This document shows positions 44,915 through 53,707 of a stretch of DNA of 64,000 nucleotides, in pieces. The position numbers were made by a program, and so were the translations under genes. Source of the stretch: Geofilum rubicundum JCM 15548. GTDB taxonomy: Bacteria; Bacteroidota; Bacteroidia; Bacteroidales; Marinilabiliaceae. The number at the start of each line of letters is the position of its first letter. Position 1 is the stretch's first letter. Under the pieces are notes generated by a model. It did not search any database. It was not told the DNA's origin and saw only the letters and a program-made list of their open reading frames with translations. The stretch is taken from assembly GCF_000974365.1 (NCBI RefSeq), contig NZ_BAZW01000003.1, forward strand, positions 62,001-126,000, given 5' to 3'.

Positions 44915-46546
44915 ATGATAAAAACCTGTCAGTTACATATAGAAGGAGAAGGCACAGAAAACGCCATTTTGCAGGAAGCGCCATGTTCCGTTAAATATAA
45001 GCGCCGCTTTGTCCTTAAAAATGCCACAGGTGTCATTACTGAGCTCAATGCGGTTGTTGAATTTGACGCCCCCATTGTCTCCTGGAGAAATCACGATTAC
45101 ACCTGGGTGGATGCCAGCCGTCAACGGATGGCCCATTTTCATTCGCCCAAAGCGCTACTGCTTAAGAATGGTCATAAAGTAGTGGCTGGTGAAACGCACG
45201 GACTGTGGGTGTTTGATCCCAAACATCCCAAAAGGCTTAAGTGGGTGATGGCCGACAGCTGGTTAACACCTCTGTTTAGGTACGATGAGAAAGATGTGAT
45301 GCATTTTACCCAACCGGATCTCATCCTCGAAAATCCCCTGACTTTCACGTTCTTATTTACCACAGGTAAAATTCCGGAATTCAGTCGGTCCCGCATTCCC
45401 TTTTCTGCCATTCTGAATTTCTCGGATCACTGCGATTTTGATTCCCTGGAATTAATGGAGAGGCAAAGAGCGCTTTTTAAAAAATGTCAGGTGCGCATTT
45501 CAAAAGGGGCCTTTTTGTTTCACTTTTCCAAGCGTGCATTCAATGTGTCGCTGGAGCGTCAGGGGGACGAGTTGCAGCGATGGGAAGCAGATGGCCATGA
45601 GTTGTGTTACCACAGTCTGTCCCAGTCCATTCGACCCGAAAACCAATGGCAAAAAGATTTTGAGGCATTTGAAAACGACGGCCCCCGATGGCCGACCTGG
45701 ATCGATCATGCTTTTCAGCCTTACAACCTGACCAAGATGGCTTCTTCTGGTTATAAGGTGGCTGATTGGGCGCACAGAATGCATAGGGCGGGCGTTCGTT
45801 ATTTATGGAATTATCTGGATGGCGGCCATTCAGGAAGGGGCGTTATCAATCAGCTGGATGTCGGACAATTTAGCTTACGTACCTATATACGCACGGCTCT
45901 AAAGATTAAAAGTCTGGCCTCTCTGACAGGACTGTTGCGCACATACATCCTTTATTTCAGTGATGAGCAGGCCAAAAAGAGTTATTCTCAGCTGGTCAAT
46001 AACCTCAGACGAAAACTTTGGAAAAAGGGTCCCGGAGGGATGTGGGGACTGGCGCGGGGACTCGCCTTTCTGGGGGGACGACTTTTTAGTTTGCTGGTGG
46101 ACAGTGTAAAAAAGGAAGTCTTGCCTGCCTGGCAAAAATACGGCACCACCTTTTTTTCGGCACATTTGGGTGGAAGCCGGTTTTGGTTTTTTCAAACAGT
46201 TGAAGTGCATGATTTTATCAGCACATTCTCTGCGGAAAATCTCAAATTGCTGACGGAATCAAGTGGCATTTGTCTGGCCCACACCTATTTTGCCGATGAT
46301 GACCCGCAAAAACCAGGACGTGTGTTTTTGAATAAGCGCGGTGGGTGGATGCCGGGCATAGAAGACACTTTTCAGCGTATTGGCGATGCTGCTGAAAAAG
46401 GCGAGCTTTGGTTGGCTTCTGTTGCGGAGATCGCGGAATTTTTTGATTCATTTCAGTACCTTCGTTTTGATGTGGACGAGCGAGGAAATATCCACCCTAT
46501 TGTGGAAAAGGGCGGGCAGGACCTGGTTGTCCGTTATGTAGAATAA
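44915..46546 (+). CDS. Polysaccharide deacetylase-like (CE4-like) protein, divergent
   Basis: A 543-residue protein beginning at ATG 44915 (MIKTCQLHIEGEG), 4 bases after the CapK-like stop. The N-terminal 140 residues look beta-rich. From residue 165, AILNFSDHCDFDSLELMER resembles the first CE4 motif (metal-binding Asp in a D-x-D-type position), and ADGHELCYHSLSQS near 223 resembles the His-x3-His metal motif. The C-terminal half has a Lys-rich helix and SAHLGGSRFWFFQT near 419. I read it as a divergent deacetylase-fold enzyme, with no signal peptide seen. It may process the glycan or its donors along with the CapK-like enzyme. Confidence 0.55.
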   Translation: MIKTCQLHIEGEGTENAILQEAPCSVKYKRRFVLKNATGVITELNAVVEFDAPIVSWRNHDYTWVDASRQRMAHFHSPKALLLKNGHKVVAGETHGLWVFDPKHPKRLKWVMADSWLTPLFRYDEKDVMHFTQPDLILENPLTFTFLFTTGKIPEFSRSRIPFSAILNFSDHCDFDSLELMERQRALFKKCQVRISKGAFLFHFSKRAFNVSLERQGDELQRWEADGHELCYHSLSQSIRPENQWQKDFEAFENDGPRWPTWIDHAFQPYNLTKMASSGYKVADWAHRMHRAGVRYLWNYLDGGHSGRGVINQLDVGQFSLRTYIRTALKIKSLASLTGLLRTYILYFSDEQAKKSYSQLVNNLRRKLWKKGPGGMWGLARGLAFLGGRLFSLLVDSVKKEVLPAWQKYGTTFFSAHLGGSRFWFFQTVEVHDFISTFSAENLKLLTESSGICLAHTYFADDDPQKPGRVFLNKRGGWMPGIEDTFQRIGDAAEKGELWLASVAEIAEFFDSFQYLRFDVDERGNIHPIVEKGGQDLVVRYVE

Positions 46547-46565
46547 AAATAAAAACTTACAATTC

Positions 46566-47740
46566 ATGATAAAAGTATTGATTGTTTTTGGAACACGGCC
46601 CGAGGCCATCAAAATGGCACCGCTGGTACGGGAGTTTAAAAAAGAGGAAAATGCTTCGGTATTTGATGCCAGAGTATGTGTGACCGGTCAGCACCGACAA
46701 ATGCTCGACCAGGTTATGGAGGTCTTTGGCATTACGCCTGAGTACGATTTGAACATCATGAAGGCCGGTCAGGATTTGTTTGATATAACCACCGAGGTCC
46801 TGATGGGTATGAAAGGCATTTTGGATGAGTTCAAGCCCGATGTGGTTTTGGTTCATGGAGATACAGGGACCAGTACAGCGGCTGCTTTAGCTGCTTTTTA
46901 CCGCCAGGTGGATATCGGCCATGTGGAGGCAGGCTTGCGGACCTACAACCGGAATTCTCCCTGGCCCGAGGAAATGAACCGTCAGATGACCGGACGGCTG
47001 GCCAATTGGCATTTTTCCCCTACTCAATGGGCGGCCAACAATCTTTTGAAGGAGCAGGTTCCAGCTGAAACTGTTTTTGTGACCGGTAATACGGTTATTG
47101 ATGCCTTGCAAATTGCCGGCAAGGAATTGGAGCAAAAGGGAGCTCTGCTGGAAACGGTACAAAGTAGGCTGAAGGAGCATATTCCAACATTGATGCCATT
47201 ACAACAGGGGGGAAATTTATTTTGGTGACCGGTCACCGGCGTGAAAATTTTGGCCAGGGTTTCCTGGGCATTTGTGAGTCCATTAAAGAGGTGGCCACGG
47301 CCTATCCCGACTGGCAGGTGATTTATCCGGTGCACCTCAATCCAAACGTGCAACAGCCGGTCAATGATTTGTTAAAAGGCATCGACAATGTCTATCTGAT
47401 ACCACCGCTCGAATATTTGCCTTTTGTCTATCTGATGAACAATTGTGCTTTCGTGTTGACCGATAGCGGCGGTATTCAGGAAGAAGCACCTGGCCTGGGC
47501 AAGCCGGTACTGGTTATGCGGGACACCACGGAGCGTCCCGAGGCTGTAGAAGCAGGTACGGTTAAGCTGGTAGGTACCATAAAAGCGCAAATCGTTGAAA
47601 ATTGCAAAGCCTTGATAGAAGATGCTTCTTTTTATAAAAGTATGTCGTCGGCCCAAAACCCCTATGGTAATGGCACTGCAGCCAAAGAAATCGTCAAAGT
47701 TCTGAAAGAAAAATATTTAAAACAGACAAGTAATGAATAG
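46566..47740 (+). pseudogene. wecB: UDP-N-acetylglucosamine 2-epimerase, non-hydrolysing (one frameshift)
   Basis: Restored length is 391 residues. The first frame has FGTRPEAIKMAPL, VTGQHRQMLDQ, VHGDTGTSTAAALAAFY and HVEAGLRTYNRNSPWPEE. The second has VTGHRRENFGQGF, YLIPPLEYLPFVYLM and LTDSGGIQEEAPGLGKP. The break is at AAA 47213-47215, where one more A joins GGK to FILVTGHRREN. The enzyme makes UDP-ManNAc from UDP-GlcNAc. It is followed by the matching dehydrogenase, so the product is UDP-ManNAcA. Confidence 0.93.
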
Positions 47741-48956
47741 TAATACAAGCAAGCGTGTGTCCGTTGTAGGCATGGGTTATATTGGTCTGCCCACGGCAGC
47801 CGCAATGGCAGGTAAAGGTATAGAGGTTTTGGGTTGTGACATTAACCCTGAAATAGTCGATATCATCAATCAGGGAAAAGTGCACATCATTGAGCCCGAT
47901 CTCGATGAGTTGGTGAAGAAGGTGGTGAGCGAGAAGAAACTCCGGGTTTTTACCAGCCCTCAGCCGGCCGATGTTTACATGGTGGTGGTGCCCACTCCTT
48001 TTAAACAAAATCATCAACCGGATATCTCTTTTGTGGAGCAGGCTACCCGATCGGTGATCCCTCATTTAAAAGCCGGTGATTTGTTTATCATAGAATCGAC
48101 CTCCCCGGTCATGACCACTGAGAAAATGGCCGCGGTCATTTTTGAAGAACGGCCCGAGCTTAAAGAGAAGATCTCTATTGCCTACTGTCCCGAACGCGTT
48201 CTGCCCGGAAAAGTGCTGTATGAACTGGAGCACAACGACCGGGTGATCGGCGGCATTGATGAGGCATCGACCCAAAAAGCGGCGGCTTTTTACGCCCTTT
48301 TTGTGCAGGGAAAGTTGCATGCCACCAATGCACGGACAGCCGAGATGTGTAAGCTGGTTGAGAATTCATCGCGCGACGTGCAAATTGCATTTGCCAATGA
48401 GTTGTCCATGATATGTGACAATGCCGGTGTGGATGTGTGGGAGTTGATTGCCCTGGCCAACAAACACCCGCGGGTAAATATTCTTCAACCCGGTTGCGGG
48501 GTAGGTGGTCACTGCATTGCTGTGGATCCCTGGTTTATTGTATCTGATTATCCCGAGCATGCCCACGTTATTAAGCAGGCGCGGGAAATCAATGATTACA
48601 AATCGGAATGGTGCATCAAGAAAATCATTGAAACCTCCTTGGAATTTGAAGTGAAAAATGGTCGCTTGCCGGTTATTGCGTGTATGGGGCTGGCTTTTAA
48701 ACCCGACATTGATGATTTGCGGGAATCACCTGCCAAATACATTGCTTCGCGTGTGATTGCTGAGGCCAGAGGTGAAGTGTTGATTTGTGAACCCAATATC
48801 GAGAGCCACAGTTCCTTTACACTATCGGCCACCCATGAGGCTTATGAAAAGGCCGACATCGTTGCCTGGTTGGTCAAACATAAGGCTTTTACTACTGTAA
48901 AGGTAGCGGATGACAAAGAGGAGTTGGATTTTTGCGGCTTGAGAACCCAATTTTAA
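47733..48956 (+). CDS. wecC: UDP-N-acetyl-D-mannosamine dehydrogenase
   Basis: A 407-residue nucleotide-sugar dehydrogenase that oxidises UDP-ManNAc at C6 to UDP-ManNAcA with two NAD. The N-terminal Rossmann motif VSVVGMGYIGLPTAAAMA begins at residue 9. IAYCPERVLPGKVLYEL lies near 149, and the catalytic Cys near 255 is in GCGVGGHCIAVDPW. The C-terminal domain has ACMGLAFKPDIDDLRESPA near 315. It overlaps wecB by 8 bases, and together they form the ManNAcA supply module. Confidence 0.95.
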   Translation: MNSNTSKRVSVVGMGYIGLPTAAAMAGKGIEVLGCDINPEIVDIINQGKVHIIEPDLDELVKKVVSEKKLRVFTSPQPADVYMVVVPTPFKQNHQPDISFVEQATRSVIPHLKAGDLFIIESTSPVMTTEKMAAVIFEERPELKEKISIAYCPERVLPGKVLYELEHNDRVIGGIDEASTQKAAAFYALFVQGKLHATNARTAEMCKLVENSSRDVQIAFANELSMICDNAGVDVWELIALANKHPRVNILQPGCGVGGHCIAVDPWFIVSDYPEHAHVIKQAREINDYKSEWCIKKIIETSLEFEVKNGRLPVIACMGLAFKPDIDDLRESPAKYIASRVIAEARGEVLICEPNIESHSSFTLSATHEAYEKADIVAWLVKHKAFTTVKVADDKEELDFCGLRTQF

Positions 48957-48978
48957 AGAACCGGAGATAATTGTGCCC

Positions 48979-50169
48979 ATGAACATCGTTTTAATTACCC
49001 AATATTACCGACCTGAAATGGGAGCGCCCCAAAGTCGCCTGTTTGAGATGTTGCGTGGCCTTAAACTGTTGGGCGCCGAAGTCTCTGTGGTCACCGCCAT
49101 GCCCAATTATCCCGAGGGACGGATCTTTGAACCTTACCGGGGGCGGTTTGTCAGGCGTGAGGAGCGGGATGGATTGGATTTGATCAGGTACTGGTTGTAC
49201 GCTTCGAATTCGAAGCGTACTTTTCCCCGTATTCTGAGCATGCTGTCTTTTTCATTTACTGTCCTTTTTTCCTGGCGCTTTTGCGCCAAAAAGAAACCGG
49301 ACTTTATCATTGTTGAAAGTCCACCCCTTACCCTGGCCCTGTCTGCCTGGATATTGGCCAGACTGACCGGTAGTCAATTGATTACCAATGTGTCTGATTT
49401 GTGGCCTTTGTCGGCTCTCGAACTGGGTGTTATATCCAGAGGGCGGTTGTATGGCCTTCTGGAAAGGTTGGAGCGCTTCATCTATAAACGGTCAGATGGT
49501 ATTTTGGGACAATCGCAGGAAATAGTGGATTACATTCGTGAAAGAGGATTTGAAAACACCTATCTTTTTCGCAATGGGGTTGATTTTGAGCGCTTCCGCG
49601 AGATACCCTCTCGTGGGGAACAAAATGACAGACGGAAGATCGTCTATGCCGGCTTGTTAGGTTTTGCCCAAGGGATTCTGAATATTTGTCGGTCCATTGA
49701 CTTTGGAAGTATGGGATTGGAATTCCATATCTATGGTGCGGGGACCGAAAAGGAGCAGATCCTTAAATTCATTAAGGAAAATCCCGGTCGGGGAATTGTT
49801 TACAATGGCGTTGTTTCCCGCGAGGACATTCCGGCCATGCTGAAACAGCATGACGGTGCACTTATTCCGTTGACGAAAATGATATATGGGGCGGTACCTT
49901 CCAAAATTTATGAGGCCATGGCCGCCGAATTGCCGGTACTGTTCTCCGGAGAAGGAGAGGGTGCACGAATCATTGCTGAACATCAACTGGGGTGGGTCAA
50001 CCATCCCGGCGATATACCTCAATTGCGCCGCAATCTGGAGGCCTTTGCCAAGGCTGATTTGGCCACTATAAGAGCTACCGGACGACGCCTGGCGGAGACG
50101 ACCTTTAACCGGCCCAACCAGGTAAAAAATCTTTACGATTATCTGGAAGCCATTGACAAGAAGCCATGA
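48979..50169 (+). CDS. Glycosyltransferase family 4, WbuB-like
   Basis: A 396-residue GT4 enzyme starting at ATG 48979 (MNIVLITQYYRPEMGAPQSR), the typical N-terminus of WbuB-like proteins. AMPNYPEGRIFEPYRG near residue 41 is also characteristic. A hydrophobic segment near residues 84-106 could be a membrane association patch. The donor domain carries KIVYAGLLGFAQGI near 221 and PSKIYEAMAAELPVLFSG near 308. The upstream GTG at 48973 gives two extra residues and is less likely. It closes the long plus-strand operon. Confidence 0.9.
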   Translation: MNIVLITQYYRPEMGAPQSRLFEMLRGLKLLGAEVSVVTAMPNYPEGRIFEPYRGRFVRREERDGLDLIRYWLYASNSKRTFPRILSMLSFSFTVLFSWRFCAKKKPDFIIVESPPLTLALSAWILARLTGSQLITNVSDLWPLSALELGVISRGRLYGLLERLERFIYKRSDGILGQSQEIVDYIRERGFENTYLFRNGVDFERFREIPSRGEQNDRRKIVYAGLLGFAQGILNICRSIDFGSMGLEFHIYGAGTEKEQILKFIKENPGRGIVYNGVVSREDIPAMLKQHDGALIPLTKMIYGAVPSKIYEAMAAELPVLFSGEGEGARIIAEHQLGWVNHPGDIPQLRRNLEAFAKADLATIRATGRRLAETTFNRPNQVKNLYDYLEAIDKKP

Positions 50170-50181
50170 CCCGGAGGAAAG

Positions 50182-50245
50182 AAGCCAACTCTTAAGCCAT
50201 TGGCGTGTTCGTTACTGAATAAAGACGCGCTTTCAGAGTTGGCTT
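50182..50245. terminator. Long-loop inverted repeat between convergent genes
   Basis: An 11-bp perfect inverted repeat (AAGCCAACTCT at 50182-50192, AGAGTTGGCTT at 50235-50245) with a 42-base loop sits between the end of the glycosyltransferase gene and the end of the convergent ATP-grasp gene, overlapping the latter's last codons. No T-run follows on the plus strand. A bidirectional terminator is possible but not strongly supported. Confidence 0.35.
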
Positions 50246-51534
50246 GTTGGCACAGTTTGGTAGGCTTCCGATTTTTCGGGTTGGTAGGCCATTAATTCTT
50301 TGGTGATCTCATCCTCTTGAAATTCAATGGTTTTTCCTTTTATCAGGTAATGTAAAAAGTGTTTGACCAGCCCGGCCATCACCAAAAGGGAGGTAACTGG
50401 GTCTTTTTTGGTTAGGTGCATGAACTTCAACTTTCGGTGCTTGATGATTTGACGTATTTTCTCACTTTCCTTACTTTTGTAATAGCGGTAGTCGAGAAAG
50501 GACTTTAATTGCAGGGTTTCTTCTATGTATATATATTGGTCACTTGTTGACCGTTTTTTTATCAAAGGAATGTTGGCCAAATGGCAATAAGCAGAAAGTA
50601 CAACATCTTTATTGCTAACTGATGAGACATATTGTTGACGGTCTATTCGTCCCACCGTGGGTTCAATCACATAATACTGTCCTGTGATTTCATGTTTTTT
50701 AAACTCTACCGAACAAAAACCTGAGGTGCCGGATAATTTAAGAATGCGCAGGGTTTCTTGCTCAATAGCTTTGTTTTTAGTGGGGATGGCCGAGCTTGTG
50801 TTGCCCAATAGTATGGGATGTTGATGGATTTTTTGCCCACAAAACGTTTCCAGTACCTGACCTTGTGCTGTCAGGTAGGTGAGGCAAAAAAAGACATTGG
50901 AATCGGGACCAGGAATCCATTCCTGAACGACCAGACGGTCAACCACCTCAAAAAGTTCCTGACAGATGCTTACCGATTCTTTAAGCGATTTTGCAACAAA
51001 GGCTTTTCTGAATTTGTATTTGGCAGCCCAGTCGGGAGACCGGTATTTGGGTTTAATGACCAGGGGGAATTGTAAGTGGGCGAAAGTATTCTGGTTAACT
51101 GGTTCCTGATGGCTTACTTCCACACTCACCGGAATTCGTATATTGTTTTTTAAGGCGAACTCATTAAAAAGATCTTTTTCCAGGAGCGTATTCAGAATGC
51201 CCTTTTCCGGTAGTTCAAATGAGAAATATTGTTTTAATTCATCCAGGTATTGATAAATAAAAGGATAGAAGGATTCGTTGTTGATGATTAATACGGGCTT
51301 GGTTGAAAATTCTTTAGCAGCGCTGATCAATTGCTCCAGTCTTTCTTCATTGTTTTGGGGGGTCACGTATTTTTTATAAGGCAGTCGGCTGAAATATTCA
51401 AAATTTTTGCTGGAGGGGAAGAATCCAACTGTTTTTATCCCATGTTGATGCAATGATTTTCCAATGGCATAGCCATGGTCAATCATTTCGAATAAAAAAA
51501 CCGGGGGCAGTAACGTTTTTTTTGGTTGTGTCAT
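50233..51534 (-). CDS. ATP-grasp ligase-like protein, paralogue 2
   Basis: A 433-residue ATP-grasp family protein (start ATG at 51534, MTQPKKTLLPPVFLF). Features are an N-terminal pre-ATP-grasp Rossmann-like part (FEMIDHGYAIGKSLHQHG), a central lid with LVIKPKYRSPD near residue 151 and the ATP/metal region GFCSVEFKKHE near 275 followed by YYVIEPTVGRIDR. ATP-grasp enzymes join a carboxylate to an amine through an acyl-phosphate. It is a close paralogue of the upstream gene, with 4 bases between. An extended frame to 51627 would overlap the upstream gene and is unlikely to be real. Confidence 0.72.
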   Translation of the reverse strand: MTQPKKTLLPPVFLFEMIDHGYAIGKSLHQHGIKTVGFFPSSKNFEYFSRLPYKKYVTPQNNEERLEQLISAAKEFSTKPVLIINNESFYPFIYQYLDELKQYFSFELPEKGILNTLLEKDLFNEFALKNNIRIPVSVEVSHQEPVNQNTFAHLQFPLVIKPKYRSPDWAAKYKFRKAFVAKSLKESVSICQELFEVVDRLVVQEWIPGPDSNVFFCLTYLTAQGQVLETFCGQKIHQHPILLGNTSSAIPTKNKAIEQETLRILKLSGTSGFCSVEFKKHEITGQYYVIEPTVGRIDRQQYVSSVSNKDVVLSAYCHLANIPLIKKRSTSDQYIYIEETLQLKSFLDYRYYKSKESEKIRQIIKHRKLKFMHLTKKDPVTSLLVMAGLVKHFLHYLIKGKTIEFQEDEITKELMAYQPEKSEAYQTVPTSQL

Positions 51535-51538
51535 TCGA

Positions 51539-52825
51539 TTAGATTTGTGTTGATGAATAAATCTTTTGATTTTCTTTAATGAGTTGATCAATGGCTCCTT
51601 CCTGGCTGAAATATTTTGTATGGCCATGAAACATGTAATAAATGATGTGTTTTAATGACGCACCCAATACCATTAGGGAGAGGAGAGGATCTTTGGAACT
51701 CATAAACATAGGGAGGATCTTTTTGGATCTAAGTAGTTTAAAGTATCTTTTCCAATTCATGGTTTTGTAATGGTGGTAGTCAAGACAGGATTTTATATCC
51801 AGGTTTTCTTCTAAATAGATGTAGTTATCTCTATGTCGTTTTTGGGGAAGCTCAGGAATACCTGCGAGATGACAATAGGCCTTTAGAACTACGTTTTCTT
51901 TTCCCCCCATTGAAAAAAGTTCCTGTCGGTTCATTCGGCCAACTGTTGGTTCAATTACATAAAAATCACCGGTTAAAGCATGTTTCTTAAACTCGACGGA
52001 ACAGAAACCTGTTATTTGGGCCTCTTTCAAAATGCGATGGGTTTCTTCAATAATATAGGAGTTCTGGATGGGAATGGCAGCGCTGGTATTTCCGAAAAGG
52101 GCCGGGTATTGGTGGAACTTTATGCCGCATGAGGAGGCCAAAACTTCACCCTTTGTTGTGATGTAAGTCAAGCAAAAGTGAATATTGGCATCCGGCCCTG
52201 GTACCCATTCCTGCATCACCAATCGTTCAGCGGTACTGAAAATAGCTTCACAAGTTGAACGCGCTTCTTCAGGGGAGTTGACCAGCACGGCTTTTTGAGT
52301 TTTAAATTTCCTTTTCCATTTCTTGTCTCGATGCTTCGGTTTAATGACAAGGGGGAATTGGAGTCCGTCAAAAACATTTTCTGAAAGTTCATGACCCTTT
52401 CTGACCTCTATGCTTAAAGGGATTCTGACATTGTGATGCCGGGCAAATTCATTGAAAAGATCTTTTTCCAGCATTTGTTTTAGCGTTGGGTAAGGAGGCG
52501 TTTCAAAGGCAAAGATGCTTTTAAGTTTGTCAAGATATTTATATATAAATGGAAAATAGTTTTCACCGGTTTGTATCAACACCGGTTTTACCGGGCCAAA
52601 CTCCTTTTGTGCCTCCACAAGAAGTTGAATTAAATCTGTATCGTTTTCGGGAATTCGGTATGTTTTGTATGGAATGCGACTATGCGATTCAATGCATTTT
52701 ACTGGCGGCAGAAACCCTACGGTTTTTATGCCGTAGGACGATAGTTCCCGGGCAATGGCATATCCATGATCAACCATTTCAAGGATGAATACGGGGGGGA
52801 AATCGAATCTCGTTTTTGTTGACAT
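51539..52825 (-). CDS. ATP-grasp ligase-like protein, paralogue 1
   Basis: A 428-residue paralogue of the following gene, first in this two-gene minus-strand operon. Shared motifs include VFILEMVDHGYAIARELS near residue 12, KQMLEKDLFNEFARHH near 131, LVIKPKHRDKKWKRKF near 173, MQEWVPGPDANIHF near 212 and GFCSVEFKKHALTGDFYVIE near 281. The acidic and Lys residues expected for ATP and magnesium binding are present. Amide-forming attachment of an amino acid to a sugar or lipid is one idea, given the many FemAB-like genes nearby. The true substrate is unknown. Confidence 0.72.
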   Translation of the reverse strand: MSTKTRFDFPPVFILEMVDHGYAIARELSSYGIKTVGFLPPVKCIESHSRIPYKTYRIPENDTDLIQLLVEAQKEFGPVKPVLIQTGENYFPFIYKYLDKLKSIFAFETPPYPTLKQMLEKDLFNEFARHHNVRIPLSIEVRKGHELSENVFDGLQFPLVIKPKHRDKKWKRKFKTQKAVLVNSPEEARSTCEAIFSTAERLVMQEWVPGPDANIHFCLTYITTKGEVLASSCGIKFHQYPALFGNTSAAIPIQNSYIIEETHRILKEAQITGFCSVEFKKHALTGDFYVIEPTVGRMNRQELFSMGGKENVVLKAYCHLAGIPELPQKRHRDNYIYLEENLDIKSCLDYHHYKTMNWKRYFKLLRSKKILPMFMSSKDPLLSLMVLGASLKHIIYYMFHGHTKYFSQEGAIDQLIKENQKIYSSTQI

Positions 52826-53066
52826 AATTGCTTTTGAAAATGAGTAGTAGCTTTATTAATATGACCCAATTTAGGGCCGTTTAGGGGTGAATCGCAATTT
52901 TTTTTTATCAAACGAGGAATATCATCCACCTATGGCCAGTATCGAAAGACTTATGTAGAATTAATCTTAATATCTTTATTGCGTTAAATGTGCCATCGAA
53001 AGGTAGGGTTTGTGATGCGATATTATTCCTTTGATTGGTGGTCTTCAAATTGTAATTGATTCGATA

Positions 53067-53647
53067 ATGAAGCGTTTGTTTGATATTGTGATGTCATTGA
53101 TTGGAGGGGTTATTCTTTTCCCGGTTTTGGCCATTGTGGCTTTGGCGGTTGTTCTTGACTCGGGTTGGCCGGTGTTTTTTGTGCAAAAAGAGTGGGGCGC
53201 GGAGGGCTTTTGTTTCCGATGTACAAGTTTCGTTCAATGACGGTTGTGAAGGAAGCGGCTTCCGGCAGTTTTGATGCCGGAGATTCCAGTCGCGTTACCA
53301 GAGTGGGACGGTGGCTGCGCAAGAGTAAAATAGATGAACTGCCTCAGCTGTGGAATGTTTTGGTGGGTGACATGTCACTGGTGGGTCCCCGACCGGAGGT
53401 TCAAAAATGGGTGGCGGTTTATCCTGAGCGCTGGCAGGTCGTTCACAGCGTTCGTCCGGGCATTACCGACAATGCGTCCATTGAGTTCAGAAACGAGGAA
53501 GCGTTGCTGGCCACCTCTGATGCACCTGAAACGACTTACAAGGAGGTGGTGCTGCCACAAAAGTTGGCTTTGTATGAAAATTACGTCCGCCAAAATAGCT
53601 TTTTGGGAGATATCCGTATAATTTTTAAAACTATATGGCCTTTTTAA
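53067..53647 (+). pseudogene. Initiating sugar-phosphate transferase, PglC/WcaJ-C-like (one frameshift)
   Basis: Restored length is 193 residues, the size of a minimal monotopic phosphoglycosyl transferase such as PglC. A re-entrant hydrophobic helix follows KRLFDIVMSLIGGVILFPVL at the start. MYKFRSM near residue 53, KSKIDELPQLWN (catalytic Asp-Glu) near 91 and GDMSLVGPRPE near 107 are all present. The break is at A5 53185-53189; one more A restores VQKRVGRGG. It transfers a sugar 1-phosphate to undecaprenyl phosphate and so starts the glycan. Start chosen at ATG 53067 (MKRLFD); the open frame reaches 53031. Confidence 0.9.
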
Positions 53648-53707
53648 GGCCTCGTTCTCTGCCCGTTGGGCGACTACCATAATGTATTGAAATTTAATTT
53701 TTAAAAT

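Noticed and set aside
20072-53189. Phase variation by slipped-strand mispairing as the cause of the frame breaks
   Set aside because: The homopolymers are only 2-6 bases long, much shorter than typical phase-variable tracts, and ten simultaneous off states would inactivate the whole locus. Sequencing deletions explain the data more simply.
53640-53680. Terminator after the PglC-like gene
   Set aside because: A GGCCTT/AAGGCC palindrome spans the stop codon and a GCCC/GGGC hairpin follows, but there is no T-run and the next gene is only 60 bases away.
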